This document shows, piece after piece, positions 25,203 to 32,926 of a DNA stretch of 64,000 nt. The translations under genes and the position numbers were made by a program. Below the pieces are notes generated by a model, which saw only the letters and a list, made by a program, of their open reading frames with translations, was not told the origin of the DNA and made no database searches. This DNA is from Kitasatospora sp. NBC_01266 (GTDB lineage: Bacteria > Actinomycetota > Actinomycetes > Streptomycetales > Streptomycetaceae). The DNA lies in the NCBI RefSeq assembly GCF_036242395.1, contig NZ_CP108458.1:1054001-1118000 (forward strand), read 5' to 3'. Each line of letters starts with the position of its first letter. Within the stretch, counting starts at the first letter, position 1.

Positions 25203-26381
25203 TCAGGAAGCCGTCAGGTACATCCCGGAGGCGTCCTCGCCCGGGGTGTTGCGGCAGGCGAAGTTGCCGCTGGGCTGCGCCCAGAGCAGGGTCAGGCAGC
25301 GCCCCAGGGCCTGCTGGGCGTAGTAGTTGGGGTGCATGGACTCCTGGGTGGTGCCCTGCGTGGTGGTGCCGGCGTCGACGAAGCGGGCCCACTCGCTGGT
25401 GGTGGCCGACGGCGGGCTGTCCGGGGTGGCCAGCTGGGTGGCGGTGGAGCAGACCTCACGGCCCTGCAGGAAGTCCCGCAGGTCCATGAACTGCACGCCC
25501 TTGGCGGCGGCGACCTGCGCGAGCTGGTCGGAGACCTCCGGGACCATGGTGTCCCTGGCCCAGTCGGAGTCGGCGTTCCAGAACGGGCAGCCACCGGTGT
25601 TCACCCGGTCCCAGCCGCTCTCGGAGTAGCGGTTCTCGCTGCTGCGCGGGATCGGCGAGGGGTAGGACTGCAGCACGATCCGGTAGGAGGAGGGGGCGTA
25701 GCCGTCCCCTGCCATCGCCGCACGGATCTCGTCGATCGACTTGCCGACCCCGGCCATCGCGGCGGGCATCTTGGACTCGATCGCGGACTGCTCGGTGGCG
25801 GCGCAGTACGAGTCCCAGACCACGTAGTCCTCGGCGCAGCTGGTGATCACGTCCGAGAAGCCGAGGTCGTTGCCGCCGATCGACAGGGTGATCAGCTTGA
25901 CGTCGTCCTTGGCCGCCAGCGCGGCGAGCTGGTCGGCCTGCGGGGCCTCGCCCTTGAGGGACTGGCCGCCGTCGGCGGCCCGGAAGACGTTGGCGGTGGT
26001 GGCGCCGGAGCAGGCCAGGTTGACGCTGGTCTGGGCGATCCCGGTCGCGCTGTTCACCTCGGCCACGTCCGAGCGGTCGCACCCGCTGGCGTAGGTCGAG
26101 CCGTAGACGCTGCTCGCGTCGTAGCCGCTGCCGTTCCAGGCCCGGTCGGTGCCGTCGCGGCTGCCGGAGGTGTCGTCGCTGTTGCCCTGCCAGCGACCTG
26201 CCTCACCCGAGATGTAGCTGTCACCGAGCGTGACGCTCACGGTGGGGCCGGCGGGGGCGGCGGCGTTCGCCGGGACGGCCAGGGCGAGCAGGCCGCTGGC
26301 GCAGAGCGGGAGGGCGAGCAGGGCGGCGAGCGGTCGTCTGACCTGGCTGCTGCGCTTGACGCATGGGGATCGTTCGAGCAC
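25203..26381 (-). CDS. Secreted SGNH/GDSL hydrolase
   Basis: 392-aa exported lipase/esterase-like enzyme. A twin-helix signal peptide (about 1-41, cleavage near ANA-AA) precedes TLGDSYISGE with nucleophile S55. LACSGATT is block II, SIGGNDLGF block III with the oxyanion Asn, and SMHPNYYAQQALG block V with the catalytic His. Six or more cysteines suggest disulfides, as in Streptomyces secreted lipases. GTG 26381 has AGGAG seven bases upstream. The 190-bp upstream region contains a CCGCTA palindrome. Confidence 0.85.
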   Translation of the reverse strand: MLERSPCVKRSSQVRRPLAALLALPLCASGLLALAVPANAAAPAGPTVSVTLGDSYISGEAGRWQGNSDDTSGSRDGTDRAWNGSGYDASSVYGSTYASGCDRSDVAEVNSATGIAQTSVNLACSGATTANVFRAADGGQSLKGEAPQADQLAALAAKDDVKLITLSIGGNDLGFSDVITSCAEDYVVWDSYCAATEQSAIESKMPAAMAGVGKSIDEIRAAMAGDGYAPSSYRIVLQSYPSPIPRSSENRYSESGWDRVNTGGCPFWNADSDWARDTMVPEVSDQLAQVAAAKGVQFMDLRDFLQGREVCSTATQLATPDSPPSATTSEWARFVDAGTTTQGTTQESMHPNYYAQQALGRCLTLLWAQPSGNFACRNTPGEDASGMYLTAS

Positions 26382-26492
26382 GGCGCAACTCCTAAGAGCG
26401 GCAGCACCCCGCTGTGTGGTTGGGGCGCCGCTGAAGGTGAGGGAGGGCCGCCGGCCGGTGGCGCGATGAATCTGACATGAGCGCGGTGGTTA

Positions 26493-26506
26493 CCGCTAGG
26501 TAGCGG
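26493..26506. promoter_or_regulatory. CCGCTA-GG-TAGCGG palindrome
   Basis: A perfect 14-bp palindrome 112-125 bp before the SGNH hydrolase start, in a region with GTTAAC-like AT-richer patches. It is a possible operator or promoter-proximal site; no binder is known. Confidence 0.35.
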
Positions 26507-26569
26507 CAGCACCTTTCTCACCCTGTTACCGGTGCGTTAACTTCTGCCGACCCGTCAGTCACCCGCCGG

Positions 26570-27931
26570 TCAGATCTGCCGCGCCCCCGTCGTCGAGGCA
26601 CCGAGGACGGCCGCCAGGTCCCCGGCCAGCCGCGGCGCCTCGTCCGGGTCCAGGTCCGAGACGGTGATCCGCAGCCCGGGCGGGGACTGCACCCGGAATC
26701 CCGTCCCCGGGGCGACCACCCACCCGCGCTGCAGCAGGCCGACCACGGCGCCGGTCTCCTCCGGCACCGGCACCCAGACGTTCACCCCGCTCGCCCCGTG
26801 GCCGGTGATCCCGCGCGCGGCCAGCGCCACCAGCAGCGCCCCCCGGCGGGCGGCGTAGGCCTCGGCGACGCCGGACGGGCGGGCGCCGTGGCTGCGCCAG
26901 AGCTCGGCGGTGGCGCGCTGCAGCAGATGGCTGACCCAGCCGGTGTCCAGCCGCTGCCGGCCGCGCAGCCGGTCGACGGTGGCCTGGTCCCCGGTCAGCA
27001 CCGCCAGCCGCAGGTCGGGGCCGTAGGCCTTGGCGGCGGAGCGGACCACCACCCAGCGGGCGACCACGGGCCGGCGGTCGGCGGCGCAGGTCAGGGTGGC
27101 GAACGGCAGCTCGGTGATGCCGTGCCCGTGGTCGTCCTCCAGCAGCAGGACGTCCGGATGCCCGGCCAGCACGGTGCGCAGCTCGGCGGCGCGGGTGGCG
27201 GTGACCGCGGCGCCGGTCGGGTTCTGCGCCCGACTGGTGACGATCAGCGCGCGGGCGCCGGCCGCGAGTGCGGCGGCCAGCGATGCGGGGCGCGGACCCT
27301 GGTCGTCCAGGGCGACCGGCAGGGTGCGCAGGCCGTGGGCGGGCAGCAGGTCGAGCAGGCTGCGCCAGCCCGGGTCCTCGATGGCGACCGCGTCGCCGGG
27401 GCGCAGCTGGGTGGCCAGCACCCGGTCGATCGCGTCCAGTGCGCCGTTGGTGACCGCGAGCGCGCCCTCGGGCACCCCGTCGGCCCGGAAGCCGGCCGCG
27501 GCGAGCTCGATCAGCGCGGGCTCGGTGGCGGGATGCCCGTACAGCACGGGGGCCCGGTCGGCCGCCGCGGCGGCGACCGCGAGGGCGGGGGCGAGCGGCG
27601 GCAGCAGGCGCGGGTCAGGGTTGCCGGCGGCGAGGTTGCGGGCGCCCGACGGGACGTCGAGCCGGACCTGGTCGCGGTAGGTGGTGACCGGGCGCGGGCG
27701 GATCCGGCTGCCGCGGCGCCCGGCGGTCTCGATCACCCCGCGATCGCGCAGCAGGCGATAGGCGGCGGCCACGGTGTTCGGGTTGACGCCGAGCTCCTCG
27801 GCCAGTTCACGCAGCGGTGGCAGCGCCTGGCCTGGCTCCAACTCCCCCGCGCCGACAGCACGTTCGACGTCGGCGGCGATCTCCGTGGCGCGCCGGCCCT
27901 GAATCCGATAGTCTCCTAGCACAAAGTTCAT
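26570..27931 (-). CDS. MocR-type regulator (GntR + aminotransferase fold)
   Basis: 453-aa PLP-dependent transcription factor. A GntR winged helix (about 15-80: LRELAEELGVNPNTVAAAYRLL) is joined to a fold-type I aminotransferase domain (about 95-450). The PLP lysine is in VVRSAAKAYGPD, with TSRAQNPTGAA as the substrate/phosphate loop. MocR proteins such as PdxR sense PLP. The divergent gene, 26 bp away, encodes a pyridoxamine-oxidase-like flavoprotein, the usual target. The ATG at 27931 overlaps the candidate operator closely and has no ribosome site, so the mRNA may be leaderless. Confidence 0.87.
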   Translation of the reverse strand: MNFVLGDYRIQGRRATEIAADVERAVGAGELEPGQALPPLRELAEELGVNPNTVAAAYRLLRDRGVIETAGRRGSRIRPRPVTTYRDQVRLDVPSGARNLAAGNPDPRLLPPLAPALAVAAAAADRAPVLYGHPATEPALIELAAAGFRADGVPEGALAVTNGALDAIDRVLATQLRPGDAVAIEDPGWRSLLDLLPAHGLRTLPVALDDQGPRPASLAAALAAGARALIVTSRAQNPTGAAVTATRAAELRTVLAGHPDVLLLEDDHGHGITELPFATLTCAADRRPVVARWVVVRSAAKAYGPDLRLAVLTGDQATVDRLRGRQRLDTGWVSHLLQRATAELWRSHGARPSGVAEAYAARRGALLVALAARGITGHGASGVNVWVPVPEETGAVVGLLQRGWVVAPGTGFRVQSPPGLRITVSDLDPDEAPRLAGDLAAVLGASTTGARQI

Positions 27932-27932
27932 T

Positions 27933-27946
27933 ATGCACTAGTACAT
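27933..27946. promoter_or_regulatory. MocR operator candidate
   Basis: ATGCACTAGTACAT is a palindrome with one mismatched pair, filling most of the 26-bp gap between the MocR gene and the PPOX gene. It must overlap promoter elements of both. Confidence 0.5.
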
Positions 27947-27957
27947 AGGGGGTTGTC

Positions 27958-28644
27958 ATGTCGGACACGAGCAGCAACCAGGAGCGCTACGCCCGCACCC
28001 CGCGCACCACGCCCACCCGCTACAAGGACCGGGCGAGCTGGGAGCGGGCCGAGATCCACGCGATCCTCGACACCGCCTGGATCTGCCACCTGGGCTTCGT
28101 CGCGGACGGCGCCCCGGTGGTGCTGCCGACGATCTTCGCCCGGGTCGACGACCGGCTCTACCTGCACGGCTCCACCGGCAGCCGCCCGCTGCGGGCGGCC
28201 GGCGACCCGGCGGGCCTGCCGGTCTGCGTGACGGTCACCCAGTTGGACGCCCTGGTGCTGACCAAGTCCGCGTTCAACCACTCCGTCAACTTCCGCTCGG
28301 TGGTCGCACACGGCATCGCCGAGCAGGTCACCGACCCGGCCGAGCTGACACTGGCGCTGGACGCGCTGGTCGACCAGGCGATCCCGGGGCGCTCGGCGGA
28401 CGTCCGGGCGGCCAACCCGAAGGAGCTGGCCAAGACGGCGGTGATCCGGCTGGTGCTCGACGAGGTCTCGGCCAAGTCCCGCGACGACGACGCGCAGGAC
28501 GACCCCGAGGACGAGGAGCTGCCCTACTGGTCCGGCATCGTGCCGGTGTCGGCCGTCTACGGCGAACCCCGGCCGCACCCGGGCACCATGCGCGAACTTC
28601 CCTCGTACCTGCGGGACTTCCAGCCGGGCGGTGCGCCGTGCTGA
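27958..28644 (+). CDS. Pyridoxamine 5'-phosphate oxidase-like flavoprotein
   Basis: 228-aa split-barrel FMN-binding protein (PPOX class). ILDTAWICHLGFVADGAPVVLPTIFARV is the first barrel part, and LTKSAFNHSVNFRSVVAHG the FMN phosphate-binding part typical of the actinobacterial branch. It is longer than the 150-aa general-stress type and lacks the classic PdxH C-terminus, so true PdxH activity is uncertain. AGGGGG lies six bases before ATG 27958. It is the probable first target of the divergent MocR regulator, and its last seven bases overlap the next gene. Confidence 0.8.
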   Translation: MSDTSSNQERYARTPRTTPTRYKDRASWERAEIHAILDTAWICHLGFVADGAPVVLPTIFARVDDRLYLHGSTGSRPLRAAGDPAGLPVCVTVTQLDALVLTKSAFNHSVNFRSVVAHGIAEQVTDPAELTLALDALVDQAIPGRSADVRAANPKELAKTAVIRLVLDEVSAKSRDDDAQDDPEDEELPYWSGIVPVSAVYGEPRPHPGTMRELPSYLRDFQPGGAPC

Positions 28645-29288
28645 TCCGCAACTGGGACAAGGGCACCGAAGGCGAGTGGCGCGCGTTCCTGGCGGAGCGG
28701 GACTTCGGGCTACTGGCGGCCAACGGGAGCGGCGACGGCGGGCCGGTCCTGGTCCCCACGCACTTCGTGCTCGACCCGGACCGGGGCGAGATCCTGCTCC
28801 ACCTGGCCGCGCCCAACCCGCTCTTCGCGGCGATCACGGCCAACCCCCGGGTGACCCTCGCGGTGACCGACGACTACACCTTCGTCCCCGGTACCTGGCG
28901 CGCCACCCAGGTGCCGACCAGCCACTACGCCTCGGTGCAGTTCGACTGCCTGGCGCAGGCGGTGGACAGCGCGGCCGGCAAGGCCGAGATCCTCAACCGG
29001 CAGCTCGCGCACTTCCAGCCGCAGACCCCCGAGGCCCGCGTCGTCCCCGGCAGCGAGCCCTTCGGGCCGCACCTGTCGGGCATCCGCGGGCTGCGGCTGA
29101 CGGTGCGCCAGGTGCGGGCGAAGTTCAAGTACGACGACAAGCTGCCGGTCGATCAGCAGGCCGCGCTGGCCGAGCGGCTGGCCGACCGGGCCGGGCCGGG
29201 CGACGCGGGGGCCCGGGCGCAGTTGCTGCGGCGCAACGCGCGGCGCGGCGGCGCGCCGACCGGAACCTGCCCGGCGGACCACGAATAG
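28638..29288 (+). CDS. PaiB-like FMN-binding protein
   Basis: 216-aa protein of the FMN_bind_2/PaiB group, annotated in relatives as FMN-binding negative transcriptional regulator. The features are PTHFVL and GEILLHLAAPNPLFAAI (the barrel with the HLAxxNP motif), YTFVPGTWRATQVPTSHYAS, and a late RVVPGSEPFGPHLSGIRGLRL region. It has no DNA-binding motif of its own. Its GTG start overlaps the preceding PPOX gene by seven bases, so the two flavoproteins are co-translated under the MocR locus. The stop codon lies inside a 16-bp tandem repeat. Confidence 0.75.
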   Translation: MLIRNWDKGTEGEWRAFLAERDFGLLAANGSGDGGPVLVPTHFVLDPDRGEILLHLAAPNPLFAAITANPRVTLAVTDDYTFVPGTWRATQVPTSHYASVQFDCLAQAVDSAAGKAEILNRQLAHFQPQTPEARVVPGSEPFGPHLSGIRGLRLTVRQVRAKFKYDDKLPVDQQAALAERLADRAGPGDAGARAQLLRRNARRGGAPTGTCPADHE

Positions 29289-29357
29289 CGCGGATCACGA
29301 ATGGCGGGGAGCACGGACAGCGGGAACCACGGACAGCGGGGACCACGGATAACGCCG
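29278..29357 (+). repeat. Five imperfect 16-bp tandem repeats
   Basis: Five end-to-end units of 16 bp, with a consensus near ACCACGGACAGCGGGG (units begin at 29278, 29294, 29310, 29326 and 29342). The first contains the stop codon of the PaiB-like gene; the rest lie downstream. Units 3 and 4 differ at two positions and the outer ones more. They have no spacers, so they are not CRISPR. Confidence 0.75.
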
Positions 29358-29446
29358 ATGGACATACCGGGCGCCTTACGGGGAAGTCGAGGTTGCGCCT
29401 GATCTGATGGTACGGATCAGCCCCTATCGGACCCCGGGAGCCCACT

Positions 29447-30862
29447 CTGTCCAGGACCGTACCGGCGCAGCCCGCCGCCAAGAACGCCCCCCTGGGCCGC
29501 GTCGTCTTCATTTCGGCGGCGGCGGCCATGGGCGGCTTCCTCTTCGGCTACGACAGCGCCGTCATCAACGGCGCCGTCACCGGCATCCAGAAGCACTTCC
29601 ACGTGGGCAGCGGTGAGACCGCCTTCGTGGTGGCGATCGCGCTGCTCGGCTCGGCGGCCGGTGCGGTGGCGGCGGGCTGGCTGGCCGACCACCTGGGCCG
29701 GGTGCGGACCATGTGGCTGGCTGCGCTGCTCTTCGCGATCAGCGGGGTGGGCTCGATGTTCCCGCCCAGCATCCAGGTGCTCGCGCTGTGGCGGGTGCTC
29801 GGCGGCATCGCGATCGGCATCGCCTCGGTGATCGCGCCCACCTACATCGCCGAGGTGGCCCCGACCGCCTACCGGGGCCGGCTGGCCTCGTTCCAGCAGA
29901 TGGCGATCGTGCTCGGCATCACCGTCTCGCAGCTCGTCAACTACGCGCTCAACCAGGCCGCGGGCGGCGAGTCGACCAACCACCTGGCCGGGATCCAGGC
30001 GTGGCAGTGGATGCTCGGGGCGGAGACGGTGCCGGCCCTGGTCTACGGGGTGATGACGCTGCGCATCCCGGAGTCGCCGCGCCACCTGATCGCCACCGGC
30101 CGCGAAGCCGAGGCCCGCACGGTGCTGCGCGAGGTGGAAGGCCCGGCGGTCGACCTGGACGCCCGGGTGACGGAGATCCGCACCGTGCTGCACAGCGCCC
30201 ACAAGCCGCGGCTGCCCGACCTGCTGGGCGGCCGGTTCGGCCTGCTGCCGATCGTCTGGGTCGGCATCGGCGCCTCGGTCTTCCAGCAGTTCGTCGGCAT
30301 CAACGTGATCTTCTACTACTCCTCGGTGCTCTGGCAGTCCGTCGGCATCAACGAGAGCAACTCGCTGCTGATCAGCATCTCCACCTCGATCGTCAACGTG
30401 ATCGGCACGGTGATCGCGATGCTGCTGGTGGACCGGATCGGCCGCAAGCCGCTGGCGCTGGCCGGCTCGGTCGGCATGGCGCTCTCGCTGGGCACCGCCG
30501 CCTGGGCCTTCTCCTACCGCACCGGTACCGGCACCACCGCCACCCTGCCCAGCCTGCAGGGCACCGTCGCGCTGGTCGCGGCGCACGTCTTCGTGCTCTG
30601 CTTCGCGTTCTCCTGGGGCGTGGTGGTCTGGGTGCTGCTCGGCGAGATGTTCCCGAACAAGATCCGCGCGCTCGCGCTCTCGGTGGCGGCCTCCGCCCAG
30701 TGGCTCGCCAACTGGGCGATCACCGTCAGCTTCCCCGACCTGGCCGACTGGAACCTGTCCGCCACCTACGTCATCTACGCCTGCTTCGCGCTGCTCTCGA
30801 TCCCGTTCGTGGCCTTCTGCATCAAGGAGACCCGGGGCAAGGCGCTGGAGGAGATGGGGTAG
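29447..30862 (+). CDS. MFS sugar porter
   Basis: 471-aa sugar-proton symporter. GGFLFGYDSAVINGAV in helix 1, ADHLGRVRTM after helix 2, PESPRHLI and KPRLPDLLGG in the central loop, QQFVGINVIFYYSS in helix 7, and the C-terminal KETRGKALEEM are all sugar-porter signatures. The first ATG (29528) would cut away half of helix 1. Upstream in frame there is no ATG, GTG or TTG, but CTG 29447 has GGGAG six bases before it, so I take CTG as the start. The sugar is unknown. Confidence 0.8.
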   Translation: MSRTVPAQPAAKNAPLGRVVFISAAAAMGGFLFGYDSAVINGAVTGIQKHFHVGSGETAFVVAIALLGSAAGAVAAGWLADHLGRVRTMWLAALLFAISGVGSMFPPSIQVLALWRVLGGIAIGIASVIAPTYIAEVAPTAYRGRLASFQQMAIVLGITVSQLVNYALNQAAGGESTNHLAGIQAWQWMLGAETVPALVYGVMTLRIPESPRHLIATGREAEARTVLREVEGPAVDLDARVTEIRTVLHSAHKPRLPDLLGGRFGLLPIVWVGIGASVFQQFVGINVIFYYSSVLWQSVGINESNSLLISISTSIVNVIGTVIAMLLVDRIGRKPLALAGSVGMALSLGTAAWAFSYRTGTGTTATLPSLQGTVALVAAHVFVLCFAFSWGVVVWVLLGEMFPNKIRALALSVAASAQWLANWAITVSFPDLADWNLSATYVIYACFALLSIPFVAFCIKETRGKALEEMG

Positions 30863-30998
30863 CGCGCCGTCCGCCGGTTGCGGACCGCGCGACACGCCGA
30901 TGACGGCCCGGAACTGACTCCCACTCGGCTCCCGGCCCGAATACCATCATCCCCGCGGGCCGCCATGGCCCGGTCCGCGGCTCACCAGGAGATGCCCG

Positions 30999-31700
30999 AT
31001 GGCCGAACCCCCCTCCGGGGCACAGAACACCACCTTTCCGAGCAACGGGGGCCAGGCGCACGGCTACCTCGCGCTACCGCCGGAGGGGCGTGGGCCAGGG
31101 CTGGTGGTGGTCCAGGAGTGGTGGGGCCTGACCACGCACATGACCTCGATGGTCGACCGGTTCGCCGCCGAGGGCTTCCTGACGCTGGCGCCCGACCTGT
31201 ACGGCGGCGCCACCACGCACGACCGCGAGGAGGCCGCCCTGCTGCTCAAGCAGCTGCCGGTGGATCAGGCGGTGCGGGACCTGCGCGGCGCCGTCGACTT
31301 CCTGCTCGGCCACCCGGCGCTGATCGGGGACGCGGTCGCGGTGGTCGGCTTCTGCATGGGCGGCGCCTTCGCGCTGCGGCTGGCCGCGCAGGAGGGCGAC
31401 AAGGTGGCGGCCGTGGTCCCGTTCTACGGGCTGCCGCGCGAACCCGACTACGACTACCGGGGACTGACCGCCCATGTGCTGGGCCACTACGCGGAGCACG
31501 ACCACGGGCTGCCCGTGGCCCAGGTGGACGAGGCGGCGATCCGGATCGGCGAGGCCACCGACCGCCGTCCCGAGATCCACTTCTATCCGGCCGGACACGC
31601 GTTCATGAACGACGAGAACCTGAACGGCACCTACGACCCGCTGCAGGCCCGGATCGCCTGGCGGCGCACTCTCAGCTTCCTGCGCGGGCACCTGGGGTGA
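30999..31700 (+). CDS. Dienelactone hydrolase family protein
   Basis: 233-aa alpha/beta hydrolase. The triad nucleophile is C119 in VGFCMGGAF. E40 in VVQEWWGL is the regulatory Glu, and the His is in YPAGHAFMN. This set is that of carboxymethylenebutenolidase (DLH), which opens dienelactones in chlorocatechol breakdown. No other catechol genes are near, so the substrate is uncertain. ACCAGGAGA precedes ATG 30999. The last 29 bases overlap the convergent kinase-like gene. Confidence 0.85.
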   Translation: MAEPPSGAQNTTFPSNGGQAHGYLALPPEGRGPGLVVVQEWWGLTTHMTSMVDRFAAEGFLTLAPDLYGGATTHDREEAALLLKQLPVDQAVRDLRGAVDFLLGHPALIGDAVAVVGFCMGGAFALRLAAQEGDKVAAVVPFYGLPREPDYDYRGLTAHVLGHYAEHDHGLPVAQVDEAAIRIGEATDRRPEIHFYPAGHAFMNDENLNGTYDPLQARIAWRRTLSFLRGHLG

Positions 31701-32772
31701 GGGGCTCGAAGGCGGGGTAGCCCGGCAGCGGCGCCACGTCCCAGCCGTCCGCCAGCTCGCCGAGCAGGCGGCGCATCGTCGCGGTGAGGGCCGGCAGGCC
31801 GGGCAGGTCGGCCGCCCGCTCCCAGCGCTGCCGCAGGACCTGGCGGCGGGTCGCCACCGGACGGCGGGTGCGGTGCATCGGGGCGTCCGCCGCCAGCGCG
31901 CGGGGCAGCAGGCGGACCGTCAGGTCGACCGTCCAGACCGCGACCGCCGCGGCCAGCCCGGCCTGCCAGAGCGCGTCCTCGGCCAGCTCGGGATAGCCGG
32001 CCACCACCTCGGCGCGGTAGGTCCGCTCGATCTCGGCGGCCAGCCCCGGCGGCAGCTCGAAGACGCACCAGCAGCTGGAGAAGGGCATCCGACAGTAGGC
32101 GGCGGTCAGGAAGACCGACTGGTAGCCGGCCGCCTCGAAGTCGATCAGCCACAGGCCGTCATCGGTCAGCAGGTTGTTGTCCGGGCAGGTGTCGCCCGGG
32201 GTGAAGCCGGGGTAGCGCTCGCCGCCGGCCGTACCGATCCGGGCCAGCTCCGCGGCCAGACCCGGCGCCGGCGTCACCCCGGCCGCCCGCAGCACGCCCG
32301 GTAGCGCGGCGGCGTTCTCGGCCGCCCACGGCTCGTCCTCCCAGGAACAGAGGCCGAGGTCGTAGCGGGCCCAGAGTTCGGCGAACTCGGCCCGGCGCCC
32401 GGTCGTGGCGGCCGCCAGCCGGCCCAGACCCCTGGCCCAGTCCAGCAGGCCGCGCTCGGCGGCCTTCGGGTCGGCGCCGAGCAGCAGGTCGGCCAGGGTG
32501 GGCGCGCCGCCCAGGTCGGCCATCACCAGCAGCCGCAGGTCCCGGTCCGCGGCGAGAAGTTCGGGCCCGGCCACGCCGAGCGCCAGGCCGGCGGCCTCGG
32601 CGGTGAAGGAGCGGCGCGCCTCGGCCTCGTCGGTGAACGCCTTGACCACCACGCTGCCGCCCTCGTCCGTGCGGCAGCGCAGCACGGTGCTGCGTGGGCT
32701 GCCGCCCAGGTCCACCGGGTCGGACAGCTGACGGTTCAGCAGGGCACTCGCGGTGCGCAGGATCTCGTGCAT
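31672..32772 (-). CDS. Aminoglycoside phosphotransferase-fold protein
   Basis: 366-aa kinase-fold protein. VVVKAFTDEAEARRSFTAEA holds the ATP lysine and Glu. The catalytic loop PGDTCPDNNLLT has Asp and Asn, with Pro where most APH enzymes have His (HGD). LIDFEAAGY carries the metal-binding DFE. Substrate unknown; such proteins phosphorylate small molecules. It overlaps the convergent dienelactone hydrolase gene by 29 bp, so no terminator separates them. Confidence 0.75.
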   Translation of the reverse strand: MHEILRTASALLNRQLSDPVDLGGSPRSTVLRCRTDEGGSVVVKAFTDEAEARRSFTAEAAGLALGVAGPELLAADRDLRLLVMADLGGAPTLADLLLGADPKAAERGLLDWARGLGRLAAATTGRRAEFAELWARYDLGLCSWEDEPWAAENAAALPGVLRAAGVTPAPGLAAELARIGTAGGERYPGFTPGDTCPDNNLLTDDGLWLIDFEAAGYQSVFLTAAYCRMPFSSCWCVFELPPGLAAEIERTYRAEVVAGYPELAEDALWQAGLAAAVAVWTVDLTVRLLPRALAADAPMHRTRRPVATRRQVLRQRWERAADLPGLPALTATMRRLLGELADGWDVAPLPGYPAFEPLTPGARAGS

Positions 32773-32866
32773 CCGGGGATGCTGTCACGAGGGTTCGGAG
32801 CATCCAAGCTGATTTTCGATCAGCTTCGACCAGTTTCCGAACGGTTCATGCGGGGTAACTCCCCCA

Positions 32867-32899
32867 ACCTGTCCATACCTGTCCGTAGCGTGGACAGGT
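32867..32899. promoter_or_regulatory. ACCTGTCC direct and inverted repeats
   Basis: ACCTGTCC occurs at 32867 and 32877, and its complement GGACAGGT at 32892. The second and third form an 8-bp dyad with a 7-bp spacer, 28 bp before the MFS start. It is probably an operator of the MFS gene. Confidence 0.5.
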
Positions 32900-32926
32900 C
32901 TCCATGCCACCGTCATAGTCGGGCGA

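Noticed and set aside
29278..29357. Possible CRISPR array
   Set aside because: The 16-bp units are contiguous with no spacers, and there are no cas genes in the window.
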